A DNA stretch of 64,000 nucleotides from contig JAAYIE010000084.1 in assembly GCA_012744275.1 (NCBI GenBank), positions 24,344 to 88,343 of the forward strand, in the 5' to 3' direction. Both the position numbers and the translations under genes were made by a program. Positions 46,116-55,698 of the stretch are shown here, in pieces. The DNA is from Desulfobulbaceae bacterium. Its GTDB lineage: Bacteria; Desulfobacterota; Desulfobulbia; Desulfobulbales; Desulfobulbaceae. How positions within the stretch are numbered: position 1 is the stretch's first letter; each line of letters opens with the position of its first letter. Under the pieces are notes generated by a model that was given only the letters and a program-made list of their open reading frames with translations, ran no database searches and had not been told where the DNA came from.

Positions 46116-47081
46116 ATGCGGCACGGTTCTTCGCTCATCCTCGTTACTGATCCTGCGTACAGCCGGCATGATACCGGCGGCGGAGAGCATCCGGAAATAC
46201 CTGAACGTCTGCAGGTAATCCGGGATGCCTTTGATCACAGCCCCTTTGCCCAGTCTATCCATATTTTGTTGCCCAGGCCGGCGAGCCGCGCTGAACTGCT
46301 GAGCTTCCATGACGAGGCCTGGCTCTTCCGCTTTGAAGAGGCGGTACTCTCCGGCCGCACCTATGTAGACCATCCGGATAATCAGGTTTGCTACGAATCT
46401 TATTCTATCGCCACCCTGTCGGCAGGCGCCGGTCTGAGCGGCATTGACCGGATAGAGCAGGACGCTGGCCAGGATATCATCTTCTGTCTAACCAGGCCGC
46501 CTGGCCACCATGCCGAGGCAAATCATCCTCTGGGATTTTGCTTTTTTAACAACTGCGTAATTGCTGCCCGCTACTGGCAAAACCGGTACGGCCGCAACAG
46601 AGTAGCCGTGCTGGATTTTGATGCTCATCACGGCAATGGCATCCAAAGCGCCCTGGAATCCGAGCCGGACACCTGCTACATTTCCATCCACGAGCATCCC
46701 AGCTTCAGTTATCCCGGCACGGGTTGGGAAGAGGAGCGTGGTCTTGGCGCAGGCAAAGGCACCGTACTCAACCTGCCACTTCCCCCTGGCGCAGGCGAGG
46801 AGCAGGTACGTCGCCTGCTCCCGAAAATTCGCAGTTTTTTCGAAGAGATGCAACCCGAAGCCCTGATCATTGGCGCAGGATTTGACGCCCATGTTGAAGA
46901 TGAGATGTCGGGCCTGGCCTTCTCCACGCCACTGTATACAGAGCTTGGCCGTTTTATCTTCGAGTTGGGAAGGGATTTCTGCAGTAACCGGGTGCTCTCC
47001 ATCCTGGAAGGCGGCTATCACCTGCCCCGGCTGGGAGAAAGTGCGGCTGCCTACATCGCTGGACTTTTAAAAGACGATTGA
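46116..47081 (+). CDS. Histone deacetylase family protein (AcuC-like)
   Basis: 321 residues with GGAG upstream. The zinc-hydrolase motifs are intact: RPPGHHAEANHPLGFCFFNN (paired His), VLDFDAHHGNGIQ (zinc Asp and His) and GFDAHVEDEMSGL (second zinc Asp). AcuC of Bacillus removes acetyl groups from acetyl-CoA synthetase and reactivates it. The next three genes are an AcuB-like protein, an acetyl-CoA synthetase and a CoA-transferase fused to an acetyltransferase, so the same regulatory role is likely. Confidence 0.92.
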   Translation: MRHGSSLILVTDPAYSRHDTGGGEHPEIPERLQVIRDAFDHSPFAQSIHILLPRPASRAELLSFHDEAWLFRFEEAVLSGRTYVDHPDNQVCYESYSIATLSAGAGLSGIDRIEQDAGQDIIFCLTRPPGHHAEANHPLGFCFFNNCVIAARYWQNRYGRNRVAVLDFDAHHGNGIQSALESEPDTCYISIHEHPSFSYPGTGWEEERGLGAGKGTVLNLPLPPGAGEEQVRRLLPKIRSFFEEMQPEALIIGAGFDAHVEDEMSGLAFSTPLYTELGRFIFELGRDFCSNRVLSILEGGYHLPRLGESAAAYIAGLLKDD

Positions 47082-47124
47082 GCGTACGCCACAGGCATAC
47101 TGACAAGAGCGAATCGGAGGTGAC

Positions 47125-47781
47125 ATGTTCATCCACTATCATATGACCCCCACGCCCACCACCATGCACCCAGAGCAAACCGTGGCTGAAGCTATTGAAC
47201 TGCTGGCTTGTTTTCCCTTTCGCCACATTCCCCTGGTGGATGACGAAGGCGTTTTACAGGGTATAGTTTCCGACCGGGATCTGCGTTCTGCCAAGCCGTC
47301 CAGCGTGGCCCAGAGCAGCCAGCGTGCCATGGTGGAGAGCAAGGTGATGCAAACAAGACTATCGCAGATTATGAGCACCAACTGCCGCACCCTGTCGGCC
47401 ATGGCCACTGTGGACGATGCGCTTTTCCTTTTCGAAGCAAATGCCATTGGCGCTCTGCCGATTCTGGATGATGAACGGCGACTGATCGGTATTTTTACCA
47501 TTGGTGACCTACTCAAGGCATATAAAACCATGTTTGGGGTGGGCGAGCGGGGTGCAGCCATGATCTCCATTGTGGATGACGGTGATCCGCGCATTATGAG
47601 CAAGCTCATTGGGATTATGGAAGAAAAGAATGTGCACTGTACCAGGCTGTTACGTAAGTCTGCGACCCGGCGTACCAAGGCGATGATTTACCTGCGCGTC
47701 AACACCTACAACACTCGTGCTGTGCAGAAGGCGATCGAGGCGGCAGGGTATGAAATCCATGTACCGTATAGCGCCGTTTGA
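47125..47781 (+). CDS. CBS-domain protein (AcuB-like)
   Basis: 218 residues with GGAGG upstream. Two CBS domains (~1-60, PTPTTMHPEQTVAEAIELL and PLVDDEGVLQGIVSDRDL; ~80-135, CRTLSAMATVDDALFLFEAN and LIGIFTIGDLL), then an ACT-like domain (~140-218). CBS pairs bind adenine nucleotides. This layout matches AcuB of the acu operon, whose biochemical role is still unclear. Directly between the deacetylase and the acetyl-CoA synthetase gene. Confidence 0.88.
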   Translation: MFIHYHMTPTPTTMHPEQTVAEAIELLACFPFRHIPLVDDEGVLQGIVSDRDLRSAKPSSVAQSSQRAMVESKVMQTRLSQIMSTNCRTLSAMATVDDALFLFEANAIGALPILDDERRLIGIFTIGDLLKAYKTMFGVGERGAAMISIVDDGDPRIMSKLIGIMEEKNVHCTRLLRKSATRRTKAMIYLRVNTYNTRAVQKAIEAAGYEIHVPYSAV

Positions 47782-47821
47782 ACCGCTACTGAGGCGTATT
47801 ACCCGATTATAAGAGGTTCGT

Positions 47822-49921
47822 ATGCTGAAGAGACTTTTTACTCCCCAGTCGGTTGCGGTTATTGGCGCTTCAAAAAGACCGGGTAAGGTGGGTTATACCA
47901 CTGTACACAACCTAGTGCAGGCAGGATTTGCCGGACCACTGGTGCCAGTCCATCCGGATGGCGGTGAACTGCTGGGGCTTAAAGCGTATCCGCGCCTGGC
48001 CGACTACCCCCATAGCATCGACCTGGCTCTGATTACTGTGCCGGCGGAAAAAACCCTGGATGCGGTGCGGGACGCGATTGCCAAGAAGGTGGGTGCGGTG
48101 GCGGTGGTGGCTTCCGGCTTTAAGGAGAGTGGGCCTGAGGGAGCGAAACGTGAGGAGGAACTTGTGGCCCTGTGTGCCAAGGGTGGAATACGGCTTTTAG
48201 GCCCAAACTGTCTTGGTCTTATTAATACGCAGCTGCAGTTGAACGCCTCCTTCTCCAGGCGTATGCCGCAGATGGGCAAGCTGGCGGTTTTTTCCCAATC
48301 CGGTGCACTGTGCACCGCCATGATGGACGCGGCCGATTCCCGCAGGCTGGGGGTGAGCATTTCGGTCTCCATCGGTAATAAGGCAGATATCACCGAGGTG
48401 GATATCCTCTCATACCTGGCCGGTGATGCCGCCACCAAGGTTATCACTGGCTACCTGGAAGATATCAGTGATGGTGATCAGTTCGTCAAGGCGGCGGAGG
48501 AGGCGAGCAAGCATAAGCCGGTGGTGATTCTCAAGGCAGGGATCACCGCTGCTGGTGCCCGGGCGGCATCGCACCATACTGGTGTGGCGTCCGGTCAGGA
48601 CACAGCCTACGGCGCGGCCTTCAAACGGGCCGGTATCTGCCGGGCCGATTCCTTCGAAGCCTTGTTCGATTATGCCACCGCCCTTTCCCTGCAGCCGCCG
48701 CCCAAGGGAGACAGAGTTTTTATTCTGTCCAACTCGGGTGGAACCGGAACACTGGCCGCCGATGCGGTAGAAAAGGCGGATATGGTAGTTGCCCCACTCC
48801 CCGATGATCTGCATGCAGAACTCGCCCGTATTTTACCTGTAACTGGTTATATCAACAATCCGACCGATGTCTCTGCCGCAGCCACACCACAGCAGTACGT
48901 GGATGCACTGCGGGCCGCGCTGAAGCACCCGGATATCGATGCAATACTGGTTGTGCTGGCACCGCAGTACATCAACGAACCAGCCGACACTGTGCGCGCC
49001 ATTGCCGCCAATCTGGATGGCGAAACTCCGGTGCTGGCCTCTTTTTTAGGCAGTCGCGAAGGCATACCTGCCCGGGCCGAACTGGCCGAAGCCGGGCTGC
49101 CCTTTTATCCCACGCCCGAGCGTGCCGTGGGTGCACTCAAAGCCATGTATGAATATGGGGTATGGCGACGGCGGCCGGCCCGGCATGTGGTACGCTTTCC
49201 AGTGAACCGTCGCCGGGTGGAGCGGGTGATTACCCACCGGCAACGCAGCGGTTATTCCAGGTTGGACGAGGTCCGATCAAAGAATATCCTCAAATCCTAC
49301 GGCTTCCGCATCATGCCCGGCCGGCTTACCGGCAGTCCTGAGGAGGCAATAGAAATTGCCCAGTTCATCGGTTATCCGGTGGCCATGAAGATCGTCTCAC
49401 CCAACATTGTGCACAAAACCGACCTCGGTGGGGTACGCCTCAATATTGGTTCCAGTGAAGAAGTGGCCGACGCCTTTGACCTGATGATGCTGAGGTTGCG
49501 GAAACTCGCCCCTGATGCACTTATTGAAGGCGTGTATGTGGAGAAAATGGCGGAAAAAGGCCTGGAGGTCATCATCGGTATGACCCGCGACCCGCAATTC
49601 GGACCCATGCTCATGTTTGGCTTGGGCGGCATCTTCGTTGAGGTCATGAAGGATGTCACCTTCCACCTTGCCCCGATTACTGAAGCAGAGGCGGTGCAAA
49701 TGCTCAAATCTACCCGTTCCTACGAGCTTTTGGAGGGCAAGCGCGGCACCAAACAGGTGGACATTGCAGCCATTGCCGGGGCCCTGCAGCGCATCAGCCA
49801 GCTGACCACAGATTTCCCGCAGATCGTTGAGCTGGATATCAACCCGCTGATTGTTGGTGAGCAGGGACTTGAGCCAGTGGTGGTAGATGCGGGCATGACC
49901 TTTGCCCCGCCTGCCCGATAG
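47822..49921 (+). CDS. ADP-forming acetyl-CoA synthetase (alpha-beta fusion)
   Basis: 699 residues. Order: CoA-binding domain (1-~130, SVAVIGASKRPGKVGYT), succinyl-CoA-ligase-like flavodoxin domains (~150-450, including the catalytic-His segment ASHHTGVASG) and ATP-grasp domain (~475-695, VAMKIVSPNIVHKTDLGGV and GLGGIFVEVMKDV). It interconverts acetyl-CoA + ADP + Pi with acetate + ATP by a phospho-histidine. It could make ATP during acetate production or activate acetate. Regulation by acetylation is suggested by its neighbours. Confidence 0.92.
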   Translation: MLKRLFTPQSVAVIGASKRPGKVGYTTVHNLVQAGFAGPLVPVHPDGGELLGLKAYPRLADYPHSIDLALITVPAEKTLDAVRDAIAKKVGAVAVVASGFKESGPEGAKREEELVALCAKGGIRLLGPNCLGLINTQLQLNASFSRRMPQMGKLAVFSQSGALCTAMMDAADSRRLGVSISVSIGNKADITEVDILSYLAGDAATKVITGYLEDISDGDQFVKAAEEASKHKPVVILKAGITAAGARAASHHTGVASGQDTAYGAAFKRAGICRADSFEALFDYATALSLQPPPKGDRVFILSNSGGTGTLAADAVEKADMVVAPLPDDLHAELARILPVTGYINNPTDVSAAATPQQYVDALRAALKHPDIDAILVVLAPQYINEPADTVRAIAANLDGETPVLASFLGSREGIPARAELAEAGLPFYPTPERAVGALKAMYEYGVWRRRPARHVVRFPVNRRRVERVITHRQRSGYSRLDEVRSKNILKSYGFRIMPGRLTGSPEEAIEIAQFIGYPVAMKIVSPNIVHKTDLGGVRLNIGSSEEVADAFDLMMLRLRKLAPDALIEGVYVEKMAEKGLEVIIGMTRDPQFGPMLMFGLGGIFVEVMKDVTFHLAPITEAEAVQMLKSTRSYELLEGKRGTKQVDIAAIAGALQRISQLTTDFPQIVELDINPLIVGEQGLEPVVVDAGMTFAPPAR

Positions 49922-49969
49922 AATGACAGGGACAGCCAAGGCTTTTCCCCTTTATTGACGAGGGCCTAA

Positions 49970-51850
49970 ATGCGCTACGATCAGAATTGGCAGACACGAT
50001 ATGAGGAGATGGTGGCCACAGCTCAGGAAGCGCTGGCGCATATGAAATCAGGCCAGCGGCTCTTTATCGGCACTGGCTGCGGCGCACCCCAGGAACTGAT
50101 TGCCGCCATGACTGCCCGTGCTCGCTCAGTGACCAATGTGGAGATCATTCAGCTGGTTACCAAGGGCGATGCGCCCTACGCGAATAAAAGACTCTCGGAC
50201 AGTTTTTCCCTCAACGCCTTTTTCATCAGCTCCAACATTCGTGAGGTGATTCAGGAGGGTTTTGGCGACTACACGCCTATACTGCTTTCGGATGTGCCCA
50301 GACTGCTGGACTCCGGCGCCATGCCCATTGACATTGCTCTTATTCAGGTAACACCCCCTGACGAACGTGGCCGGGTGAGTTTGGGTATCTCCGTTGATAT
50401 TGTCAAAAGCGCCATTGGTAACGCTTCACTCGTTATTGCCGAGGTGAACCCGAACATGCCCTGGACCCACGGCGACACCTTGGTGGATGTGTTCGACCTG
50501 GATATACTGGTGCCGGTGGACAGGCCCATACTGGAGCGAGAACTTGATCCGCCCAATGAAATTGCTGCCAAAATTGCCAAGTCGGCGGCAGCCCTTATCC
50601 CCAATGGCTCCACCATTGAGCTGGGCATCGGTAGGGTACCGGGTTATGGGCGCATCCCCCAGGTGGTGATGCGCTTTCTTGCAGAGCGTAAAGATCTTGG
50701 CTTTCACACCGAGATGATTTCGGATGCTATTATTCCGCTGGTAGAATCTGGGGCGGTTACCGGCGCGATGAAATCCATTGACCGGGGAAAGATTACCGCC
50801 AGCTTCTGTATGGGCACCAAGAAGCTGTATGACTATATTCACGACAACCCGCTCTTCAGTTTCCGGCCGACCGAGTATATCAATGATCCCGCCGTAATCG
50901 GTAAACACCGGCGCATGGTGTCGGTGAATATGGCCCTGGAAATCGATCTCACCGGGCAGGTTTGCTCGGATACGGTGGGTGGTCGTTTTCATTCCGGTGT
51001 TGGTGGCCAGGTCGATTTTAATCGTGGTGCGGCTAAGTCGGAGCGCGGACGGGCCATTATCGTGCTGCCCTCAGTAAGCCGCGACGGTACGCGCTCTCTG
51101 GTGGTGAGCGCTCTCCAGCCGGGCTCGGGCGTGGTCATTACCCGGGCCAGTGTGCACTATGTGGTGACCGAACACGGTGTAGCCTATCTGCACGGTAAAT
51201 CCATTCAGGAGCGGGCCATGGAATTGATCTCCATCGCCCATCCGGACTTTCGTGAACAGCTTTTTCGCGAGGCTGTTGCGGCCAAGTATTTGCGGCCCGA
51301 TTTGGCCCGTTTCAGCAACCGTTTCATTCTGCCGGGTGAAGAGGGTATGCGTGCTACCTTTTTGCTGAGCGATGGCACCCAGGTCGATTTCCGTTCCATC
51401 CGTCCGACTGATGAGCCGGATATGCGCGATCTTATCTATAATCTTTCACAGGAAACGATCTACTATCGTTTCATGAGCCATCAGCAGCGCTTTACGTCAC
51501 GTCAGATTCAGGATTTTGTTTATATCGATCACCGGCGCGATGTGGCGGTAGTCGCCACCCTGCCAGAAGTTCAGGGTGACCAGATTATTGCGGTGGGCAC
51601 CTATTATCTCAATGAAAGCACGAACAAGGCCGAGGTGGCCTTTGTGGTGCGCGATTCTTGGCAGGGTAAGGGGTTGGGCACCTTTATCTTCCAGCATCTG
51701 ATCAAAATTGCTAAAAGAAACGGCATTTCCGGTTTCACCGCCGAAGTATTGCGGGAAAATGAACGCATGCAAAGCGTGTTCAACAATTCGGGCCTGAAAG
51801 TGACGAGCCATCTGGAGGAGGGGGTGTATAGTTTTGATATGCTGTTTTAA
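49970..51850 (+). CDS. Acetyl-CoA hydrolase/transferase fused to GNAT acetyltransferase
   Basis: 626 residues. Residues 1-~440 are a class I CoA-transferase/hydrolase (4-hydroxybutyrate/acetate type): QRLFIGTGCGAPQELIAAM at the start and IELGIGRVPGYGRIP plus a C-terminal GVAYLHGKSIQERA. Residues ~460-626 are a GNAT acetyltransferase with the acetyl-CoA loop SWQGKGLGTFIFQHL. The fusion has the parts to hydrolyse or transfer CoA and to acetylate a protein (AcuA/Pat-like). Its deacetylase opposite number is the first gene of the cluster. The domain pair is clear; which protein is modified is inference. Confidence 0.9.
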   Translation: MRYDQNWQTRYEEMVATAQEALAHMKSGQRLFIGTGCGAPQELIAAMTARARSVTNVEIIQLVTKGDAPYANKRLSDSFSLNAFFISSNIREVIQEGFGDYTPILLSDVPRLLDSGAMPIDIALIQVTPPDERGRVSLGISVDIVKSAIGNASLVIAEVNPNMPWTHGDTLVDVFDLDILVPVDRPILERELDPPNEIAAKIAKSAAALIPNGSTIELGIGRVPGYGRIPQVVMRFLAERKDLGFHTEMISDAIIPLVESGAVTGAMKSIDRGKITASFCMGTKKLYDYIHDNPLFSFRPTEYINDPAVIGKHRRMVSVNMALEIDLTGQVCSDTVGGRFHSGVGGQVDFNRGAAKSERGRAIIVLPSVSRDGTRSLVVSALQPGSGVVITRASVHYVVTEHGVAYLHGKSIQERAMELISIAHPDFREQLFREAVAAKYLRPDLARFSNRFILPGEEGMRATFLLSDGTQVDFRSIRPTDEPDMRDLIYNLSQETIYYRFMSHQQRFTSRQIQDFVYIDHRRDVAVVATLPEVQGDQIIAVGTYYLNESTNKAEVAFVVRDSWQGKGLGTFIFQHLIKIAKRNGISGFTAEVLRENERMQSVFNNSGLKVTSHLEEGVYSFDMLF

Positions 51851-51935
51851 AATTGCTTTACTGTCAGACAAAGCGAACATGCTCCTGAGCATGGGCATTG
51901 TTGATCTGCTAGCAATAAATAGCTGACTGGCGAGC

Positions 51936-53123
51936 GTGTTAGATCCAGATACAGGCAAACAACCTGAGCGCCGGGCTAAAATAGCCGCCCGTTTCAAAGC
52001 CCAGGCCCGCTTCTGCAGGGCTGCATTTCCCCCATCTCTCTTATATCACCACATCCTTGAACATCTGGGTTGCCGTCTGCTCAAGGATGATGACTTTGCC
52101 GCTTGGCTCTTGGCCGCATCTTGCCAGAGGGCATCGTTTGACGTGCCCCTTCTGTTCCTTGCCGCCCTGCATGCACGCGTGCTGGGTCACCATCCGGCAA
52201 CGCGGGCCCTGGCTGCGTACTACCCCAGTGCTGGTGGTATGCAGGATGCAGGTGGGCCGGCCTTTGCCCGGGCACTCGCACAAGCGGTGGATTTGCTGCG
52301 GGATGAGCTGGCAACCTTTATTGCTTCCTACCCAGTGCAAACCAATGAGGGTGCGCGGGGTCTGTGCTGGCTGCTGCCATTGGCCTATACTGGGTGGAAG
52401 GCAGTGCATCTGGTTGAGTTGGGGGCAAGTGCCGGTTTGAATCTGGTGGCTGAGCAGCGCTGTTATGTACTGGTCAATATTGGTGACACCAGCAGCTGTG
52501 GCCGCTATCTTTTTGGCCAGGGTCAGGATGAGGCATTCAGGATACAGGGTGAAGGCTGTTTTGTGGCGCCGGGCATGGGCTCTGCAGTACAGGTGCTCTC
52601 CCGCCATGGCTGTGATCTGTCGCCTGTTCTGCTATAAACAGAAGCAGAGATGCGGCATCTTGCCGCCTTTGTCTGGGCAGACCAGCCCGCCCGCATGCGG
52701 ATGCTGCTACAGGGGATCAAGGCGGTTTGGCGCAACAGCCAGACATCTGCCCCAGTACATCTGCAGACCTGCAGGCTACCGGAGGGGTTGCCGTTTTTTT
52801 TACAAGGTTTGAAAAAAACATTGGCTCCCACGGTGCTCTATAATACGTATCTGGGCGCGTATTTGCCTGACAGGGGCCGATCTCTGCAGGCGCACTTGGC
52901 TCAGTGGGCACAACAGCAGCCGGGATCCGTGCTTTGGCTCCAGTGGGAACATCTGCCCGGCAAGAGGCCGCCTGAATTCGGCTGGCTCGGCTGGAGAGCA
53001 GATCTGTGGCAGAATGGGGAATACCGAAGTTGGCTTTTGGCCTGGGTGCATCCGCACGGCAGCCAAGTTTTTTGGCTTCCTGGTCTTAAGGGCTGGAGAG
53101 ATTTCTGGAGGACAGAACGATGA
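51936..53123 (+). pseudogene. DUF2332 protein gene with one in-frame stop
   Basis: One reading frame covers 394 residues, interrupted by TAA at 52635-52637. The first part (233 aa) ends DLSPVLL and the second continues TEAEMRHLAAFVWADQPARM, which is exactly the DUF2332 join (D-L-x-P-V-D, then R-L-A-A-L-V-W-P). No frameshift is needed. Both halves read as intact family sequence, so the stop is a single recent nonsense change, a sequencing error, or a readthrough site. GTG start with a weak ribosome site. The function of DUF2332 is not established. Confidence 0.8.
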
Positions 53124-53244
53124 AGCGTGTATGGAAATGACTCCACTGCTTTATTGCAACTGCAACCAGGACGCTCTTGTGCCGGTTGGGTTAAATACAG
53201 TTTGGAGCTTTTGATGCAGGCTAGCCCTGTATCTGCCTCGCCTC

Positions 53245-53278
53245 TTTGTTTTCACCTTTGAGCTGTAATTGGAATAAG
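53245..53278 (-). repeat. Partial repeat arm
   Basis: Minus strand reads TTATTCCAATTACAGCTCAAAGGTG, the left arm of the dispersed repeat, without core or right end. It lies in the gap before the LysR gene. Confidence 0.5.
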
Positions 53279-53376
53279 GCACAACTCTTCGTCACCATGT
53301 ACAACGACCTGGCTTTAGTAACCAGAGATCGACTGCGGGCCAAGGCACAGGCTACAATTTCATCTGGGGAGAGGTA

Positions 53377-54279
53377 ATGCAGATCAATCTGAACCAGCTG
53401 CGCTGCTTTTACACGGTGGCTCGCCACGGCAGTATGCAGGCGGCGGCGGAAAAGCTCTTTGTTTCGCCCTCTGCAGTCACCATGCAATTGAAGAAGCTTG
53501 AGGAAGCTTTGGAAATGAGGCTTTTAATCCGCCAGCGTGGCAGGATCGGTCTGAGTCAGCAGGGTCAGGAACTCTATACCCATGCTGCCAAGATTTTTGA
53601 GCTGGTAGAAAACCTGGAAAGTATCCTGACAAAGCAGGCTGACAGTAAAGCTGATATCCGCGTCGGCATCCACCATGTTCCAGCCCAGTATGTAATGCCG
53701 GCCCTCCTTGCCCATTGGCGGCGCACCTGCCCCACACTGCGGATTCGGCTGATTTTAGGTACCCAGGCCGAATCCCTGCGGCGCTTGCGACAGGGAGAAA
53801 CAGATTTGGCCTTTGTTGCTGAGGCAGGCGCGGTGCCAGAATGCCGCATTGTTCCTTTCTTCAGGGAAGAATTGAGCTTGGTGGCTGCGCCATCCAGCAT
53901 GCATATTCGTGGGAGCTGTATTAGTGTAAAGCAACTCAACGGCATTCCTTTTTTTCTGCAGCAACAGGGCACTGGCCTTCTTTCTGCTATTACAGCTTAT
54001 TTTGATCGATACGGAATACGTCCTCAGGTACTGATGCAGGATATCAGTGGTGATATCATTAAACAATTTGTAGCCCGGGACGAGGGCTTGGCCTTTCTTG
54101 CCGGTTATACTATACAAAGAGAAGTGGCAGATGGCGTGCTCAGGGTAGTGGATATTGCAGAAGGAGGGCCAGGCATGCAGCTCAATATGTTGGCACTCGC
54201 TGGGGTACAAAATCCCCAGATTGAGCTTGCGCTCTCATCCCTGGCCTCTTTTTCTTTGCCACCCGTCAGCCTCGGTTGA
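53377..54279 (+). CDS. LysR-family transcriptional regulator
   Basis: 300 residues with GGAGAGG upstream. The N-terminal winged HTH is standard (LNQLRCFYTVARHGSMQAAA, then KLFVSPSAVTMQLKKLEEA). A co-inducer domain of two alpha/beta lobes covers ~90-290. It activates or represses a gene set in response to a small metabolite. No divergent gene is next to it, so its target is not predicted. Right-hand repeat sequence begins 32 bp after its stop. Confidence 0.93.
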   Translation: MQINLNQLRCFYTVARHGSMQAAAEKLFVSPSAVTMQLKKLEEALEMRLLIRQRGRIGLSQQGQELYTHAAKIFELVENLESILTKQADSKADIRVGIHHVPAQYVMPALLAHWRRTCPTLRIRLILGTQAESLRRLRQGETDLAFVAEAGAVPECRIVPFFREELSLVAAPSSMHIRGSCISVKQLNGIPFFLQQQGTGLLSAITAYFDRYGIRPQVLMQDISGDIIKQFVARDEGLAFLAGYTIQREVADGVLRVVDIAEGGPGMQLNMLALAGVQNPQIELALSSLASFSLPPVSLG

Positions 54280-54310
54280 ATCAAGAACAGTAACACTGGC
54301 GCTTCTGCTC

Positions 54311-54364
54311 TTGGGAATATTTTCCGAAGCCAGCATGGAGAGCGCTTTAATGCGGGATGGGAAT
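54311..54364 (+). repeat. Partial repeat, right half
   Basis: Reads GGAATATTTTCCGAAGCCAG and then GGAGAGCGCTTTAATG up to GGGATGGGAAT, matching the right half of long copy 5. The left half is missing. Confidence 0.6.
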
Positions 54365-54477
54365 AATTTTTCTTGTCAAGAAGGCACTTCAACCTAACTG
54401 TATGGTTGCTGTACAATTTTTTTACAGACCGATAGCATTCTGTTGCTTCGGTAAATTCCTTAAAAAAGGAGAACACC

Positions 54478-54876
54478 ATGAAATTGTTTAGTAAAATTTT
54501 GGAAAAACTTGGCTTCAACAAAAGCGCTCAGGCAGCTGAAACCTCGACTCTGCCGCAGGGCCCTGCAACTCAGGCACCACCTGCTGCGCCTGCCGCTGCT
54601 GGCCAGGCCATACCCAAGGTGGACGTAGTTGCACAGTTGGAGGCGCAAGCTGCAGCCAATCCGCAAAAACTCAACTGGAAGGTATCCATTGTTGATCTGT
54701 TGAAGCTTTTGGGCCTGGATTCCAGCTTGGATGCGCGTAAGGAACTGGCGGTGGAGTTGGGTTGCCCCCCAGAAAAAATGAATGATTCTGCCCAGATGAA
54801 TATGTGGCTCCATAAAACCGTTCTGCAGAAACTGGCAGACAATGGTGGTAATATCCCTCCTGAGCTGCTGAACTAG
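54478..54876 (+). CDS. DUF3597 domain protein
   Basis: 132 residues behind AAAAGGAG. N-terminus MKLFSKILEKLGF, then a proline/alanine-rich linker (~20-50) and the DUF3597 core (VDVVAQLEAQAAANPQKLNW, SIVDLLKLLGLDSSLDARKE, MNMWLHKTVLQKLADNGG). The core resembles a small helical domain also found in lysM-linked proteins. Function unknown, probably stress or envelope related. Own terminator downstream. Confidence 0.9.
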   Translation: MKLFSKILEKLGFNKSAQAAETSTLPQGPATQAPPAAPAAAGQAIPKVDVVAQLEAQAAANPQKLNWKVSIVDLLKLLGLDSSLDARKELAVELGCPPEKMNDSAQMNMWLHKTVLQKLADNGGNIPPELLN

Positions 54877-54891
54877 AATTGTATTTACGAT

Positions 54892-54939
54892 AAGGCGCTT
54901 TCGGTTTCACCCGCAAGGGTGGAACTGGAGGCGCTTTTT
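54892..54939 (+). terminator. Terminator of the DUF3597 gene
   Basis: Long hairpin (inner arms CGGTTTCACCC and GGGTGGAACTG, loop GCAA, outer GCGC pairing) followed by TTTTT. It starts 15 bp after the stop. Confidence 0.7.
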
Positions 54940-54970
54940 AAAAATGGATGGCAAGTCCTCGACCTGCCCT

Positions 54971-55035
54971 GATCCCAATTCCACATTAAAAGTACTTTAA
55001 GTGTCTGGCATCTTTGTTCTGGAACTGGAATGGGA
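54971..55035 (-). repeat. Dispersed inverted-end repeat, short form
   Basis: 65 bp: GATCCCAATTCCACATTAAA at the left and TTTGTTCTGGAACTGGAATGGGA at the right. The two arms pair over most of their length. No core. The gap it sits in (54877-55227) holds no gene; the overlapping 92-codon ORF at 55001 is an artefact of repeat plus antisense sequence. Confidence 0.65.
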
Positions 55036-55227
55036 TGTCTCGTTCTATTCGTTCTATGGGAAGGTTTTAGCGGCAAACCTTGAAACGAACGAGTTGAAAT
55101 CCGTTCAGGCCCAATACAGCAGGCTAACGCCCATGGTTGAAGCTTTTGCTGACCTGTTTGCCAAAAGCGGTGCCTTGCCGCAGGTTTTCTTTGCAGCCGC
55201 CCAAAGGTACGGCAAACAGCAAGTGCT

Positions 55228-55629
55228 TTACCCCTGCCGAGCCTTGATGCAGGCTTCGTCAATGCGATCGCGGATATAGGCCAGCCGTTTTTCGCTGGCC
55301 GTTTCCATATCAAAACAGATGGCGTCTTCACCCAGTAAACCGCCGGGCACAAAATCGCCTTGCTCGTCCGGGTCGCTCACCAGGTCCTGATAGAAACAGA
55401 CCGACAGCCAGCGTGGCTCGTCTTCAATTACATCCACCATCACAAAAAGCTCACGTTGCTGCTGGGCCGGGTGTTTGGCCCTGAGGGAATAGGTGATGCC
55501 CGGCCGGGAAATGAACTGCAGTTGCACGCCCTCCATCTGGTCCAGGTGCTGCTGCAGACTGATGAATGCCTCTTTATTGCCCTCAGTCGTGGCTTGCCAC
55601 GAGGCAAGGAAATCGTTCAACTCGTGCAT
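55228..55629 (-). CDS. Conserved hypothetical cytoplasmic protein
   Basis: 133 residues from the ATG at 55629, with GGAGGA in front; the track start adds 18 codons. No signal or membrane segment. Mixed alpha/beta composition, with LQFISRPGITYSLRAKHPA and MVDVIEDEPRWLSVCFY in the centre. I do not recognise the family. It is downstream of the C_GCAxxG_C_C gene with a hairpin between them. Confidence 0.65.
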   Translation of the reverse strand: MHELNDFLASWQATTEGNKEAFISLQQHLDQMEGVQLQFISRPGITYSLRAKHPAQQQRELFVMVDVIEDEPRWLSVCFYQDLVSDPDEQGDFVPGGLLGEDAICFDMETASEKRLAYIRDRIDEACIKARQG

Positions 55630-55650
55630 GGTCTTCCTCCATAAAGCAGT

Positions 55651-55673
55651 ACGGGCCGGAAGATCCGGCCCGT
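55651..55673 (-). terminator. Hairpin between the two small genes
   Basis: Perfect 10-bp stem ACGGGCCGGA/TCCGGCCCGT with a 3-base loop, 26 bp after the upstream gene's stop. No T-run, so read-through to the next gene is possible. Confidence 0.55.
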
Positions 55674-55698
55674 TGGATACCAATAGGGTGTGCGCTTT

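Noticed and set aside
55001-55279. 92-codon plus-strand ORF
   Set aside because: Starts in a repeat copy and then runs antisense to the better-supported minus-strand gene at 55228.
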